This document shows positions 16,925 through 25,955 of a stretch of DNA of 64,000 nucleotides, in pieces. Numbering within the stretch: position 1 is the stretch's first letter; every line of letters starts with the position of its first letter. Made by a program: the position numbers and the translations under genes. The notes beneath the pieces are model-generated. The model had not been told where the DNA came from, ran no database searches, and worked only from the letters and a program-made list of their open reading frames with translations. Source of the DNA: Lentisphaera marina (lineage in GTDB: Bacteria; Verrucomicrobiota; Lentisphaeria; Lentisphaerales; Lentisphaeraceae); assembly GCF_028745505.1 (NCBI RefSeq), contig NZ_JAQZZL010000002.1, positions 1,116,001-1,180,000 on the forward strand. The letters run 5' to 3'.

Positions 16925-19900
16925 ATGAAGCTGACTTCACTACTCGCTTTCACCACCATCACTAGCTCTCTATTTGCCGTTGACTTTCATAGGGAAGTTA
17001 AGCCTATTTTAGAAAGTCAATGCATTAAGTGCCATGGGCCTAAAAAAGACAAAGGTTCATTGAGGCTTGATACTTTGGCCGCAGCTCTTAAAGGTGGCGA
17101 CGAAGGCGAAGCTATTATTCCCGGTAATTGGGAGCATAGTCTCTTAGTAGAAAGAGTCGCACTCAAACCCAATCATGATGATATCATGCCTCCCAAAGGT
17201 GAGCCTTTAAACATCATTCAAATCGAAATCCTAAAGCAATGGATCCAAGATGGCGCCAAATGGCCTAAAGATGTGGTATTGGTCGATAAAAGTTCCAGTG
17301 GTAAAAAACTCAACAAAGATCAGATAGCTAATGTCATGCGCGGCATTGGGCACCGTGTGCTCACAGCCGGAAAGGGTAAAATTGCCATTGTCGATGAAAA
17401 AGGAACGATTGAGTGGCAGTATAAAATTGGTCCTTATCATGATCTTCATTATCTAGAAAATGGTAACATCTTGACGCAAACAAACATGCAAAAAATTATT
17501 GAGGTTGACCCAAAAAGCAACAAGCTTGTTTGGACTTATAATGCTGGAGTCATGAATGGCAACAAGGGTAAAAGCGTCGAAGTTCACGCCTTTCAAAGAT
17601 TAGATAATGGTCATACGATGATTGTTGAGAGCGGTACCGCACGTATCATCGAAGTTGATCATCGAGGAAACATCCACCATGAAATCAAACTCAAAGTCAA
17701 TAAGCCTAACTCCCATTCTGATACTCGACTCGCACGTAAATTAGCTAATGGCAACTACCTAGTTTCACATGAGAATGATGGTTTCATTCGCGAATACGAT
17801 TCAAAAGGTTCAGTCATTTGGGAATACGAGATCCCCCTCTTTGGCAAAGCCAAAAAAGGTGGTCATGGGCCAACAGCTTGGGGCAATAAAACTTTTTCTT
17901 GCCTGCGCTTAAAAAATGGCAATACCCTTATTGCCACTGGCAATGGACACTCCGTAATAGAAGTCACGCCAAAAAAGGAAATCATGTGGCATTTAAAACA
18001 AAACGATATTCCTGGTGTCACTTTGGCTTGGGTCACAACACTGCAAGTCCTCGATAATGGTAACTACGTGATTGGTAACTGTCATGCGGGTCCCGATAAT
18101 CCACAAATTATTGAAATCACTCGTGATAAAGAACTCGTATGGCAATTCAAAGATTATGCTGGTTTTGGCAATAGCGTCTCAAACTCATTAGTCATAAGTC
18201 CCAAACAAAGTGATGAGCAATTTTTTGCTGAAAAAGTTCACCCTATCCTCAAAAAGAATTGCTTCGAATGCCATGGTCATGATGAAAAACATATGAAATC
18301 TGATTTCTGGTTAGCCTCACGTACAGATCTATTGAAAGGTGGTGATTTGGGCCCCACGGTTAATCTTCAAAACCCATCACAATCACGCTTATTGCATTTT
18401 ATTAATCACCTCGATGCAGACATGCAAATGCCTCCTAAGAAAAAACTCAAGGATTCTCAAATCGAAATTCTTACTGAATGGATTCGCCGTGGTGCTCCTT
18501 ACAAAAATGAACTGGAACACGTGCTCGTAAAAAAGAATGAAGTGAACGAGCAAACTAAAAAGTTTTGGGCTTATCAGCCCGAAAAAATGCCGACCATTCC
18601 AAAAGTTAAAAACGAAAAATGGCTAAGTAATAATATTGATAGTTTTATTCTGAAAAAATTAGAAGACAAAGGTTTAAGCCCAGCTTCAAAAGCTGATAAA
18701 AAAACACTCATTCGCCGGGCTTATTACGACCTCATTGGCCTTGCTCCTTCTCAAGAAAAAGTTAAGGCTTTCCTTGCCGACAAATCGGCTAATGCCTTTG
18801 AAAAAGTCCTCGATGAACTTCTCGCCTCAAAACAATATGGTGAAAAATGGGGTCGTCACTGGTTAGATCTTGTACGCTATGCCGAAACTAACGGTTATGA
18901 ACGCGATGGTGCTAAACCACAAGCGTGGCAATATCGTCAGTGGGTTATTGATGCTTTTAACAAAGATAAACCCTACGATCAAATGATCATGGAACAACTC
19001 GCTGGAGATGAACTCGATAAGCCTACACGAGAGACAATTACCGCAACAGGCTACTACCGCTTAGGCATCTTTGATGACGAACCTGCTGATCGACTACAAT
19101 CTGTCTACGACGAATACGACGACACCTTAAAAACAACGACAGAAGTTTTCATGGGCATGACGGTTGGCTGTGCACGCTGTCATTCCCACAAAATTGATCC
19201 CATCCCCATGAAAGATTATTATGGCATGCTCGCCTTTTTTCACAATATTAAACCATATAGTCGGACTAATCACCAAAATAGTATCTTAAGCAATGTGATA
19301 AGCGATAAACGCAAACAGGAAATCACCGCTTATAACGCTAAGATCAATACCAAACGAGCCCCCTTATTAAAGGAAGTAAGTGAAATAGAGGACGAGCTAT
19401 CGCGAATCAGTCTAATAGCGAAACCTGATATTAAAAATTTAAAATTTAAGTTCTACCGATCTTCTTGGACCAAGCTTCCCGACTTCGACATGATCAAAGC
19501 TGAGGAAGAAGGACAACTTGAACACGGTTTCTTTGACATTTCTAAAGCTTCCCGTAAAACTGCCTTTGGCTATGTTTTTGAAGGTAAATTACAGGTTCCG
19601 AAAGATGGCCTCTATGCTTTCTACTTAAACTCTGATGACGGGGCTCGACTTTCGATTAATGGTAATAAAATCTTAGAGTTTGATGGTATTCATAATTTTG
19701 CATCTAAAGACCATAGCCAGAGTATATCGCTCACGGCTGGTGAACAGGATATCAAACTTGAATATTTCCAAAATCTTCATGGTCTAGGCCTCAAGGTTCA
19801 ATGGAGCGGACCCAGTTTTAAAAAGAGACATCTCTCACTTCCGAATGTAAGCTTAAATTCAAGTAGCCTTGCAAAAGTCATGCGTAGCGAAGGAGTTAAA

Positions 19901-21016
19901 TTACTCGGTAAAAAGAAATTTGATCGCTATAATCAACTCAAAAATCAACTCAATACTAAATTAAAGCTTCGCACTCCAGCAGAATATGTTCTCTCCGTAA
20001 AAGAACATGGTCCAAGTCCACCCATAACGCACTTACTCATACGTGGCAGTGCTCATGCTAGAGGCGCAGTAGTTGAACCACATTTCCCAACTATTCTCAC
20101 AGAGAAAAAACCCAATATTAGCCCCACAAATTCCAGTAGCGGACGTCGAAAAGCTCTCGCTGAATGGTTAGTAAAGGAAAGCCCCATGACAGCAAAAGTC
20201 ATGATGAACCGCGTTTGGCAATTTCATTTTGGGCGAGGTATAGTTCGAAGTGCAAATGACTTTGGTAATCTAGGTGATAGTCCGACTCATGAAGACTTGC
20301 TTCACTACCTCTCGGTAAAGTTCAAAGAGAATGATTGGAGTTTCAAGAAAATGCATAAGCTCATTATGCTGAGTTCTACCTATCAAATGAGTTCAAAAGC
20401 TAATGATAAAGCTTTGGAAGAGGACCCTCGCAACGATCTTTTTTGGCGATTTAATATGCGTCGCTTGAGCTCTGAAGAAGTTCGTGATTCAATCCTAGAT
20501 GCAACGGGTAAGTTGATGGACAAACATGGTGGTCCAAGTGTCTATCCCGAAATTAGTAAAGAGGTTTTAGCGGGGCAATCAAAAGTTACTTGGCCTGTTA
20601 ATTACGCCAATAATCCCGACCACCAATACCGTCGATCCATCTACACTTTCACTAAGCGTTCACTCATTCTTCCCGTTATCGAGAGTTTTGACGGAGCTAC
20701 GACAGATACTTCTTGTGCGGTTCGTTTTGAGACAACCACACCAACGCAGTCACTGAGTATGATCAACTCGGATTTTATTAATGAAGCCGCCGAGGACTTT
20801 TATCAACGTTTGAAAAAAGATGCTGGTGCGGATGAAACAAAAAGAATCCAACTTGCTTGGCAACTCATCACATCTTCAGAGGCTAGTAGCAAAGAAATTA
20901 AAATTGCCCAAGACTTTATTTCGAACTTTACAAAAAGTACTCAGAATCATGATAAGGCCTGGCAACAGTTTTGCCTCATCATGCTTAACCTCAATGAATT
21001 TATTTACTTAGACTAA
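16925..21016 (+). CDS. Multidomain planctomycete-type cytochrome: PSCyt1, beta-propeller, PSCyt1, DUF1549, PA14, DUF1553
   Basis: A 1363-residue exported protein with a signal peptide (about residues 1-18). Domains in order are a first cytochrome-c-like PSCyt1 with C33-x2-C36-H37, a PQQ-like beta-propeller of repeated G-N-x-L and W-x-Y blades (about 150-425), and a second PSCyt1 with C446/C449/H450. DUF1549 follows, with another CxxCH at C749/C752/H753, then a PA14 carbohydrate-binding-like domain (about 840-975) and DUF1553 to the end. Three covalent haem sites are therefore predicted. The DUF1549/DUF1553 family is abundant in Planctomycetes, Verrucomicrobia and Lentisphaerae but has no settled function. 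It is followed 12 bp later by its DUF1501 partner, with GGAG (21017-21020) before that gene's start. Confidence 0.9.
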   Translation: MKLTSLLAFTTITSSLFAVDFHREVKPILESQCIKCHGPKKDKGSLRLDTLAAALKGGDEGEAIIPGNWEHSLLVERVALKPNHDDIMPPKGEPLNIIQIEILKQWIQDGAKWPKDVVLVDKSSSGKKLNKDQIANVMRGIGHRVLTAGKGKIAIVDEKGTIEWQYKIGPYHDLHYLENGNILTQTNMQKIIEVDPKSNKLVWTYNAGVMNGNKGKSVEVHAFQRLDNGHTMIVESGTARIIEVDHRGNIHHEIKLKVNKPNSHSDTRLARKLANGNYLVSHENDGFIREYDSKGSVIWEYEIPLFGKAKKGGHGPTAWGNKTFSCLRLKNGNTLIATGNGHSVIEVTPKKEIMWHLKQNDIPGVTLAWVTTLQVLDNGNYVIGNCHAGPDNPQIIEITRDKELVWQFKDYAGFGNSVSNSLVISPKQSDEQFFAEKVHPILKKNCFECHGHDEKHMKSDFWLASRTDLLKGGDLGPTVNLQNPSQSRLLHFINHLDADMQMPPKKKLKDSQIEILTEWIRRGAPYKNELEHVLVKKNEVNEQTKKFWAYQPEKMPTIPKVKNEKWLSNNIDSFILKKLEDKGLSPASKADKKTLIRRAYYDLIGLAPSQEKVKAFLADKSANAFEKVLDELLASKQYGEKWGRHWLDLVRYAETNGYERDGAKPQAWQYRQWVIDAFNKDKPYDQMIMEQLAGDELDKPTRETITATGYYRLGIFDDEPADRLQSVYDEYDDTLKTTTEVFMGMTVGCARCHSHKIDPIPMKDYYGMLAFFHNIKPYSRTNHQNSILSNVISDKRKQEITAYNAKINTKRAPLLKEVSEIEDELSRISLIAKPDIKNLKFKFYRSSWTKLPDFDMIKAEEEGQLEHGFFDISKASRKTAFGYVFEGKLQVPKDGLYAFYLNSDDGARLSINGNKILEFDGIHNFASKDHSQSISLTAGEQDIKLEYFQNLHGLGLKVQWSGPSFKKRHLSLPNVSLNSSSLAKVMRSEGVKLLGKKKFDRYNQLKNQLNTKLKLRTPAEYVLSVKEHGPSPPITHLLIRGSAHARGAVVEPHFPTILTEKKPNISPTNSSSGRRKALAEWLVKESPMTAKVMMNRVWQFHFGRGIVRSANDFGNLGDSPTHEDLLHYLSVKFKENDWSFKKMHKLIMLSSTYQMSSKANDKALEEDPRNDLFWRFNMRRLSSEEVRDSILDATGKLMDKHGGPSVYPEISKEVLAGQSKVTWPVNYANNPDHQYRRSIYTFTKRSLILPVIESFDGATTDTSCAVRFETTTPTQSLSMINSDFINEAAEDFYQRLKKDAGADETKRIQLAWQLITSSEASSKEIKIAQDFISNFTKSTQNHDKAWQQFCLIMLNLNEFIYLD

Positions 21017-21028
21017 GGAGCTCAGATT

Positions 21029-22462
21029 ATGAATAGAAGAAATTTCCTCCGCGATATGGGTGCTGGCTTCACCTCATTAGCCCTAGCAGACATGCTCAGT
21101 AAAGATGGTTTTTTAAATTCGACTGCACATGCAGCAGATGGTTCAGCATGGCAAAACCCCCTCCTAGAAAAAGCTCCCATGTTTGCCCCAAAAGCAAAAT
21201 CAGTTATCTTTCTTTTTATGTATGGTGGTCCTTCTCAAGTTGATACTTTTGACTATAAGCCCCTACTCTATAAACTTGATGGAAAAACTATTCCGGTTAA
21301 AACTCATGGTCGTGGCGGCCACAAAAACACTGGCCGAGTCGTTGGACCAAAGTGGAACTTCAAACAACACGGAAAAAGTGGTCAATGGGTTTCGGAGTTA
21401 TTCCCTCATTTAGCGAAACACGTCGATGATATTGCCTTCATTAAATCGATGCAGGCCGACTCTCCCATCCATGGTTCGGCGATGCTGCAAATGAATTCGG
21501 GACAAATCATCTCTGGTAGCCCAACAATGGGTTCTTGGGTGAATTATGGTCTTGGCACTGTCAATCAAAACCTTCCTGGTTATGTCGTTATGCTCGACTC
21601 AAAAGGTGGTCCCATTAGTGGTGCAAAAAACTGGACATCCGGTTACATGCCTGCTTCATATCAAGGAACCATGATGCGCTCTAAGGGTGCTCCCATCCTT
21701 GACCTTAATCCACAAAAGGGAATGACGCGTGATCAACAAGGGCTCATGCTAGATACACTCAAACAGTATAACTCGCAGCATTTAGCCGACCGTATTGACA
21801 ATACAAATCTCTCAGCTCGTGTGGCGTCTTATGAACTCGCTTTTAATATGCAGAAACACGCCCCCGAAGCTGTCGACTGGCAAAGCGAGAGTAAAGCGAC
21901 TAAAGAGATGTATGGTATCAACGATAATTACACTCAAGAATTTGGGACCAAATGCCTCATGGCTAGAAGAATGGTCGAGCGAGGCGTGCGCTTTGTTCAA
22001 CTCTACTCTGGTGGTGGTCATAATGATGACAACTGGGATGCTCATGGTGACCTAGTTAAAAACCATACGCATCACTGCCGAAGAACTGATCTTCCCATTG
22101 CTTCACTACTCAAAGACCTTAAGCAGCGTGGTTTACTGGACGAAACCCTCGTCGTTTGGGGCGGTGAATTTGGTCGTCAACCCACTGCGGAGTACGCAAA
22201 AGGTACTGGACGTGATCACAATGCTAAAGGCTTTACCATGTGGATGGCCGGTGGCGGTATAAAAGGTGGTGTCTCTGTAGGTCAAACCGATGAACTCGGC
22301 AACGAAGCCGTAGAAAATCCATATCACGTTAATAGCTTGCACGCAACGATTCTCCAGCTCATGGGACTCGATCCCAATGCCTTGAGTTACTTCTATGGTG
22401 GCCTCGATAGAAAACTTGTTGGTGTAGAACATACCAAACCCATCCATCAAATAATGGCTTAG
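21029..22462 (+). CDS. DUF1501 protein with Tat-type signal (pair 1)
   Basis: A 477-residue protein starting M-N-R-R-N-F-L-R, a twin-arginine-like signal followed by a hydrophobic region and an alanine-rich cleavage area near residue 36. The body matches DUF1501, a member of the alkaline phosphatase/sulfatase-like fold. It has F-M-Y-G-G-P-S-Q-V-D-T-F-D near 66-78, P-T-M-G-S-W-V-N-Y-G, and the late G-G-E-F-G-R-Q-P and G-R-D-H-N segments that carry probable metal ligands. It is translated right after the giant cytochrome protein, so the two are expected to work together in the periplasm. No enzymatic activity is established for the family. Confidence 0.9.
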   Translation: MNRRNFLRDMGAGFTSLALADMLSKDGFLNSTAHAADGSAWQNPLLEKAPMFAPKAKSVIFLFMYGGPSQVDTFDYKPLLYKLDGKTIPVKTHGRGGHKNTGRVVGPKWNFKQHGKSGQWVSELFPHLAKHVDDIAFIKSMQADSPIHGSAMLQMNSGQIISGSPTMGSWVNYGLGTVNQNLPGYVVMLDSKGGPISGAKNWTSGYMPASYQGTMMRSKGAPILDLNPQKGMTRDQQGLMLDTLKQYNSQHLADRIDNTNLSARVASYELAFNMQKHAPEAVDWQSESKATKEMYGINDNYTQEFGTKCLMARRMVERGVRFVQLYSGGGHNDDNWDAHGDLVKNHTHHCRRTDLPIASLLKDLKQRGLLDETLVVWGGEFGRQPTAEYAKGTGRDHNAKGFTMWMAGGGIKGGVSVGQTDELGNEAVENPYHVNSLHATILQLMGLDPNALSYFYGGLDRKLVGVEHTKPIHQIMA

Positions 22463-22480
22463 AACTACCGCCTACTCAAG

Positions 22481-22514
22481 AAAAAGTCCTTGCGATCTCC
22501 GCAAGGGCTTTTTT
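22481..22514 (+). terminator. Rho-independent terminator after DUF1501 pair 1
   Basis: Stem CCTTGCG (22488-22494) pairs with CGCAAGG (22500-22506) around a 5-nt loop, with A5 upstream and T6 downstream. It probably also serves the convergent TPR gene ending at 22557. Confidence 0.87.
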
Positions 22515-22556
22515 AGTTAAACAAGACAAATTTCTTCTCAAAAACTGTCGTGTTAA

Positions 22557-23636
22557 CTAATTAAGTTCTTGCTCATTTAAACTTTTTTGCGCTTTACTCT
22601 TTTTCTTAATTCGCTGTCTTATAATAAGTAGAATGATAATGACAATGACTGTTATCCAAGCCCCAAAGAAGATGGCACCTGCATCTAGTCTGTAGCCTTT
22701 ATAAATCCCAACTGTCAGTGGGAGTTCTCGATATACCTCCTGCTTTTCCATTTCCTGAAGAACGCTATCAATGCTTTTAGCTTCACCAGTTCTTTCAATG
22801 AGTTCTGCATCAACTCTTTTAAATTCTTCTACCCAGACTTGAGCTTGCTGTGATGGTCTCCCGATTGAGCGATATAATTTATGACGATCTTCAACAACTT
22901 CGCCCGATTGTTTATGTTTTAACCATTGTTCACGTAATAATTTTACCTTGCTGTGAATGTTCATCGAACCTTCCAGGTTATAAGCTCTCCCATAAGCTAA
23001 AGCGGCTAATTGGTAATCGCCTTCTAGGTAAAGTACATCACCTAAAATAAGGTATGCATCGGCAAACATGTAGTCATTTTTTATTAGGCTAATGAGGTAT
23101 TCCTTATTAGCGATCTCCGCATTTTCTTGTGCTTTTGCATCATAAGCCACACCAAGGAAGTTAACTGTAGGATCATCACTTGCCAAAGATTTACACATCT
23201 TCAGATAATAATCACCTAAACCCATGTGCCCCTCAGATTTTATCTCGAGTGATTTCTCTATGTATTCTGCGGCTTTCGCAAAGTCTTGTTTCTTTTTGTA
23301 TAGAACTCCAAAGTTAGCAGCGGTCTCATATTTCCCCGGATGTAGTTCTTCATTCTTCTTAAGTTCATCTTCAGCCTTTCGATAATTCCCCAGTTTTATA
23401 TAGGCCACCGCCAAATCATTCCGAGCAAAAAAGTTGCTATCATCATTTAGCAAGATACTTATAGCTTCCTTAGCTTGAAAGCGATAAAACTCTGGGCTTC
23501 GATGAGCGAACTGGCCCATAACTATATAAGCTAAATCATTCGTTATCCTCTTCTCATCTAAACGTGAGTATGTAGAATTTACACATGCATAAAGTTGAAA
23601 TGCAACTAGGACTAAGACACAGAATAATTTTTTCAT
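22557..23636 (-). CDS. Exported TPR-repeat protein with C-terminal membrane anchor
   Basis: A 359-residue protein of unknown function. The N-terminus is a signal sequence ending L-Y-A-C, so lipidation at residue 18 is possible though the lipobox is not canonical. Residues about 60-215 contain tetratricopeptide-like repeats (for example F-A-R-N-D-L-A-V-A-Y-I-K-L-G-N-Y and Y-L-I-L-G-D-V-L-Y-L-E-G-D-Y). A strongly hydrophobic segment at about 320-340 is followed by a Lys/Arg-rich tail. The bulk should therefore lie outside the membrane with a short cytoplasmic tail. It is preceded by a GGGAG ribosome-binding site and by the same 10-bp-periodic repeats found before the two neighbouring genes at 24249 and 24425. 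Confidence 0.75.
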   Translation of the reverse strand: MKKLFCVLVLVAFQLYACVNSTYSRLDEKRITNDLAYIVMGQFAHRSPEFYRFQAKEAISILLNDDSNFFARNDLAVAYIKLGNYRKAEDELKKNEELHPGKYETAANFGVLYKKKQDFAKAAEYIEKSLEIKSEGHMGLGDYYLKMCKSLASDDPTVNFLGVAYDAKAQENAEIANKEYLISLIKNDYMFADAYLILGDVLYLEGDYQLAALAYGRAYNLEGSMNIHSKVKLLREQWLKHKQSGEVVEDRHKLYRSIGRPSQQAQVWVEEFKRVDAELIERTGEAKSIDSVLQEMEKQEVYRELPLTVGIYKGYRLDAGAIFFGAWITVIVIIILLIIRQRIKKKSKAQKSLNEQELN

Positions 23637-23649
23637 AAGAAACTCCCTA

Positions 23650-23699
23650 TTGTTTTATCAAATACTATCATATAATATCAAAAACTATAATAAGTAATC
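23650..23699 (-). promoter_or_regulatory. 10-bp-period GATAGT-type repeat array upstream of the TPR gene
   Basis: Read on the minus strand, five consecutive 10-mers lie end to end: GATTACTTAT, TATAGTTTTT, GATATTATAT, GATAGTATTT, GATAAAACAA. The array ends 13 bp before the start codon. The 10-bp phase matches one DNA turn, so the repeats lie on one face. The same pattern precedes the genes at 24249 and 24425. Probable operator for the HTH protein encoded next door. An overlapping -10 element (TATGAT) is also present. Confidence 0.55.
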
Positions 23700-23732
23700 A
23701 TTCGAACTGCAAGTGTATTTTTCAATAAACCC

Positions 23733-23760
23733 AAAAAAGCGGATCACAAGGATCCGCTTT
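23733..23760 (-). terminator. Terminator of the HTH/zinc-ribbon gene
   Basis: A 10-bp stem, AAAGCGGATC with GATCCGCTTT, has a 5-nt loop. On the minus strand it is followed by a T-run, so it terminates the HTH gene that ends at 23818. Confidence 0.82.
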
Positions 23761-23817
23761 ATAAGCTTTAATTAGTCCATCCACAGATTACTTCTATGTG
23801 GATGAAATAGACAAAGA

Positions 23818-24249
23818 CTATTTATCTAGAGTTTTTGATTCAGTATCTATGTCCTTTGGTTTTAATGCCTTGAGTTTTTCTGTATCACCAAAAAAACTTA
23901 TGTGCCCACACTTCTCACACATATAGGAAGTGTTGGGGATATTAGAGTCTTTTAAGGTCCAGAATTTGGATTTTTCTGGATAGAAATAGAGCTTGCCAGT
24001 CCCTCGATAAGAGCCTTTGCACATTTGATCACTGTGGCAAGCTGGACAGACTTTTTTGACTAATTGGATATCTTTTTGACTGGGAATCACCTGTATACAA
24101 GAATCTAAATCTTCTTGTAAGAAGCGCGTATTATCGCCTATCTTCCTTACTGTAATTTTGCCGTCACGCATCCAACGATACAAGGTAGGTTCGCCAATAC
24201 TCAGGTATTCGGCAGCTTCTTTAATGGTGTACCAACGAGGACTAGTCAT
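23818..24249 (-). CDS. BldC/excisionase-type HTH protein with zinc ribbon
   Basis: A 143-residue cytoplasmic DNA-binding protein. Residues 5-52 form a MerR-like/excisionase helix-turn-helix (W-Y-T-I-K-E-A-A-E-Y-L-S-I-G, then L-Y-R-W-M-R-D-G-K-I and a wing with R-F-L-Q-E-D-L-D). Two CxxC knuckles follow, C68-x2-C71 and C111-x2-C114, which should bind zinc. The combination of a single MerR-like head with a zinc ribbon is not one I can assign to a named regulator. It lies between two membrane-protein genes on either side. All three promoters carry 10-bp-periodic GATAGT repeats, so it is a likely autoregulated local regulator. The AGGAG ribosome-binding site touches the last repeat. Confidence 0.78.
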   Translation of the reverse strand: MTSPRWYTIKEAAEYLSIGEPTLYRWMRDGKITVRKIGDNTRFLQEDLDSCIQVIPSQKDIQLVKKVCPACHSDQMCKGSYRGTGKLYFYPEKSKFWTLKDSNIPNTSYMCEKCGHISFFGDTEKLKALKPKDIDTESKTLDK

Positions 24250-24256
24250 AATTTTC

Positions 24257-24286
24257 TCCTACTATCATTTGCTTTCATTAACTTTA
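24257..24286 (-). promoter_or_regulatory. 10-bp-period repeats upstream of the HTH gene (degenerate)
   Basis: Read on the minus strand: TAAAGTTAAT, GAAAGCAAAT, GATAGTAGGA, contiguous and in 10-bp phase. The last unit runs into the AGGAGAAA ribosome-binding site of the HTH gene. It is a weaker version of the arrays at 23650-23699 and 24377-24406, as expected for an autoregulatory site of lower affinity. Confidence 0.45.
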
Positions 24287-24376
24287 GTCTGTTTTTAATA
24301 AAAACCCATAGAAAAGAGCTTTATTGACTCAGATTTCATCAAAAAGATCATAAAAAAGCTTGCGGAACCATATTTA

Positions 24377-24406
24377 GATAGTTTATGATAGTATATGATA
24401 GTTAAA
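24377..24406 (+). promoter_or_regulatory. 10-bp-period GATAGT repeats upstream of the polytopic membrane protein gene
   Basis: Three contiguous units, GATAGTTTAT, GATAGTATAT and GATAGTTAAA, lie in exact 10-bp phase, ending 18 bp before the ATG and just before the AGGAGAAA ribosome-binding site. This is the cleanest of the three arrays in this locus. Candidate head-to-tail operator. The TATGAT sequences within it could alternatively serve as a -10 box. Confidence 0.6.
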
Positions 24407-24424
24407 TAAACTAGGAGAAACAAA

Positions 24425-25945
24425 ATGAATGATGAGATTGTGAAAAAAGTCAAAACCTACCTTTTTCAAAATGGAGGGAGTAGTATTTATTGTTTAAGCG
24501 CCCTTTCGATTATTTGGGGTATTTACCAGATTATGTCTCCCATTTTACTAACAGAGCAAATCCTCGAAAAGGTTTTAAGTATTGCTAGTCTTTACCTTTA
24601 TGAAATTGCACTCATAGCTTGTTTTATATTCCTTCTCATCAAAGAAAAAATTCGCACCGCATCGCTGATTATTATCTTGGCAATTTTTTATATGGCCAGT
24701 GGCATCATCCTTAATTCCCTCGCCGGAGATGATGCCCCATTAAGCTTGAGTTTGGGAGCTGCCTTAAGTCTTTTTTCCTTGCTCAAATTATGGTTACTCA
24801 AAAAGCATGGGCAAATCAATTTTTCTAGAATAGAATTAATCGGGATCATTGCACTTTCGATCATCAACTTCATGCTCCCAGGTTATTTAGCCTTACAATT
24901 AGAAAGTAACCTCGACCCTAGCATGCCATGGCGTTATTCATTGATCGCCGCTTTTATTTGTCTTATTCTAAACTTCAAACCTCAGCTTAATCCTCTCCTT
25001 GAAAATAATTTCACTCTCGAAAAACTTTTCCTTTTGATCATTTCTTGCGTCAATTTATTAAATTTCTTAGCACTAGATTATATTTTCTCAATAGCCTATA
25101 CAATCAGAGATTTCTATCCTCTAATTTTCATCGGTGCTTTTTATTTACTCGATTATTTTTGTATTAAAGTCAAGCAAGTTCGATTAGCCATAGCGCTCTG
25201 CCCTGCATTGCTATTATTCCTTTCAGAGTTGTACTGGAAGTTTTCTAATGAAATCATGCAAGTTAATGCTTTACTGAGCCTAAGTGCCGTAGCTTGCTTA
25301 TTGCTTTGGAAAAAATACCGTTATGATAGCATGGCTTATGTAGCTGTCTTTTATTCCACCACCATCGTTTATCTCGACTTATTCAAACTTCATCATTACC
25401 GTAGTTCTGTTATTTTCGTACTTGCGGCCTATGCAACAATTCTCGCTTGGTCATGTTACCGCAAACATTTATTAGGCCTACTTATCTTTGCCTTAACAGT
25501 GAGTTATCACTTACTGGACAAAATGCCTGTACAAGAATTTTTACATAGTTTTAAATGGTCGGAGTCGTCAGCCTTCTTCACTATTCTAGCAATTATTTTA
25601 CTTAGCCTCAACCGCATTTGCACTAAAGATAAATTCATTGACTCATTACTGATGTTCATGCTTGCTGGCTCACTCTTCTTTCTACCTTCAAGCCTATCTT
25701 TCGGCGGTAGTCTATTCTGCCTTGTTACTAGCTTGATCTATTATAAAAAGATCGACAACAAAACGGCTGCCTTAATTATATTAGCTCCACTCAGTAAACA
25801 CCTGATATTTTACATACAGAGCATGAGCGGCTGGCATTATATTGCTTTTAGTTTCATACTCCTCAGCTTTGGCACTTGGGTCAATATTCGTAAAGCTAAA
25901 CAAGAACCTTCTCCAAAAAAGAGGCCTTTAAAGACTGATACTTAA
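24425..25945 (+). CDS. Polytopic integral membrane protein, function unknown
   Basis: A 506-residue protein that is hydrophobic over almost its whole length. At least twelve segments of about 20 apolar residues can be seen between residue 20 and residue 490. The C-terminus is short, positively charged and proline-containing, and should lie in the cytoplasm. I see no transporter signature, catalytic motif or repeat that would name it. It has a good AGGAG ribosome-binding site, is divergent from the HTH gene and shares its repeat-type operator. It is convergent with the FecR gene, with only 10 bp between stop codons. Confidence 0.7.
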   Translation: MNDEIVKKVKTYLFQNGGSSIYCLSALSIIWGIYQIMSPILLTEQILEKVLSIASLYLYEIALIACFIFLLIKEKIRTASLIIILAIFYMASGIILNSLAGDDAPLSLSLGAALSLFSLLKLWLLKKHGQINFSRIELIGIIALSIINFMLPGYLALQLESNLDPSMPWRYSLIAAFICLILNFKPQLNPLLENNFTLEKLFLLIISCVNLLNFLALDYIFSIAYTIRDFYPLIFIGAFYLLDYFCIKVKQVRLAIALCPALLLFLSELYWKFSNEIMQVNALLSLSAVACLLLWKKYRYDSMAYVAVFYSTTIVYLDLFKLHHYRSSVIFVLAAYATILAWSCYRKHLLGLLIFALTVSYHLLDKMPVQEFLHSFKWSESSAFFTILAIILLSLNRICTKDKFIDSLLMFMLAGSLFFLPSSLSFGGSLFCLVTSLIYYKKIDNKTAALIILAPLSKHLIFYIQSMSGWHYIAFSFILLSFGTWVNIRKAKQEPSPKKRPLKTDT

Positions 25946-25955
25946 GATTTTAGAT

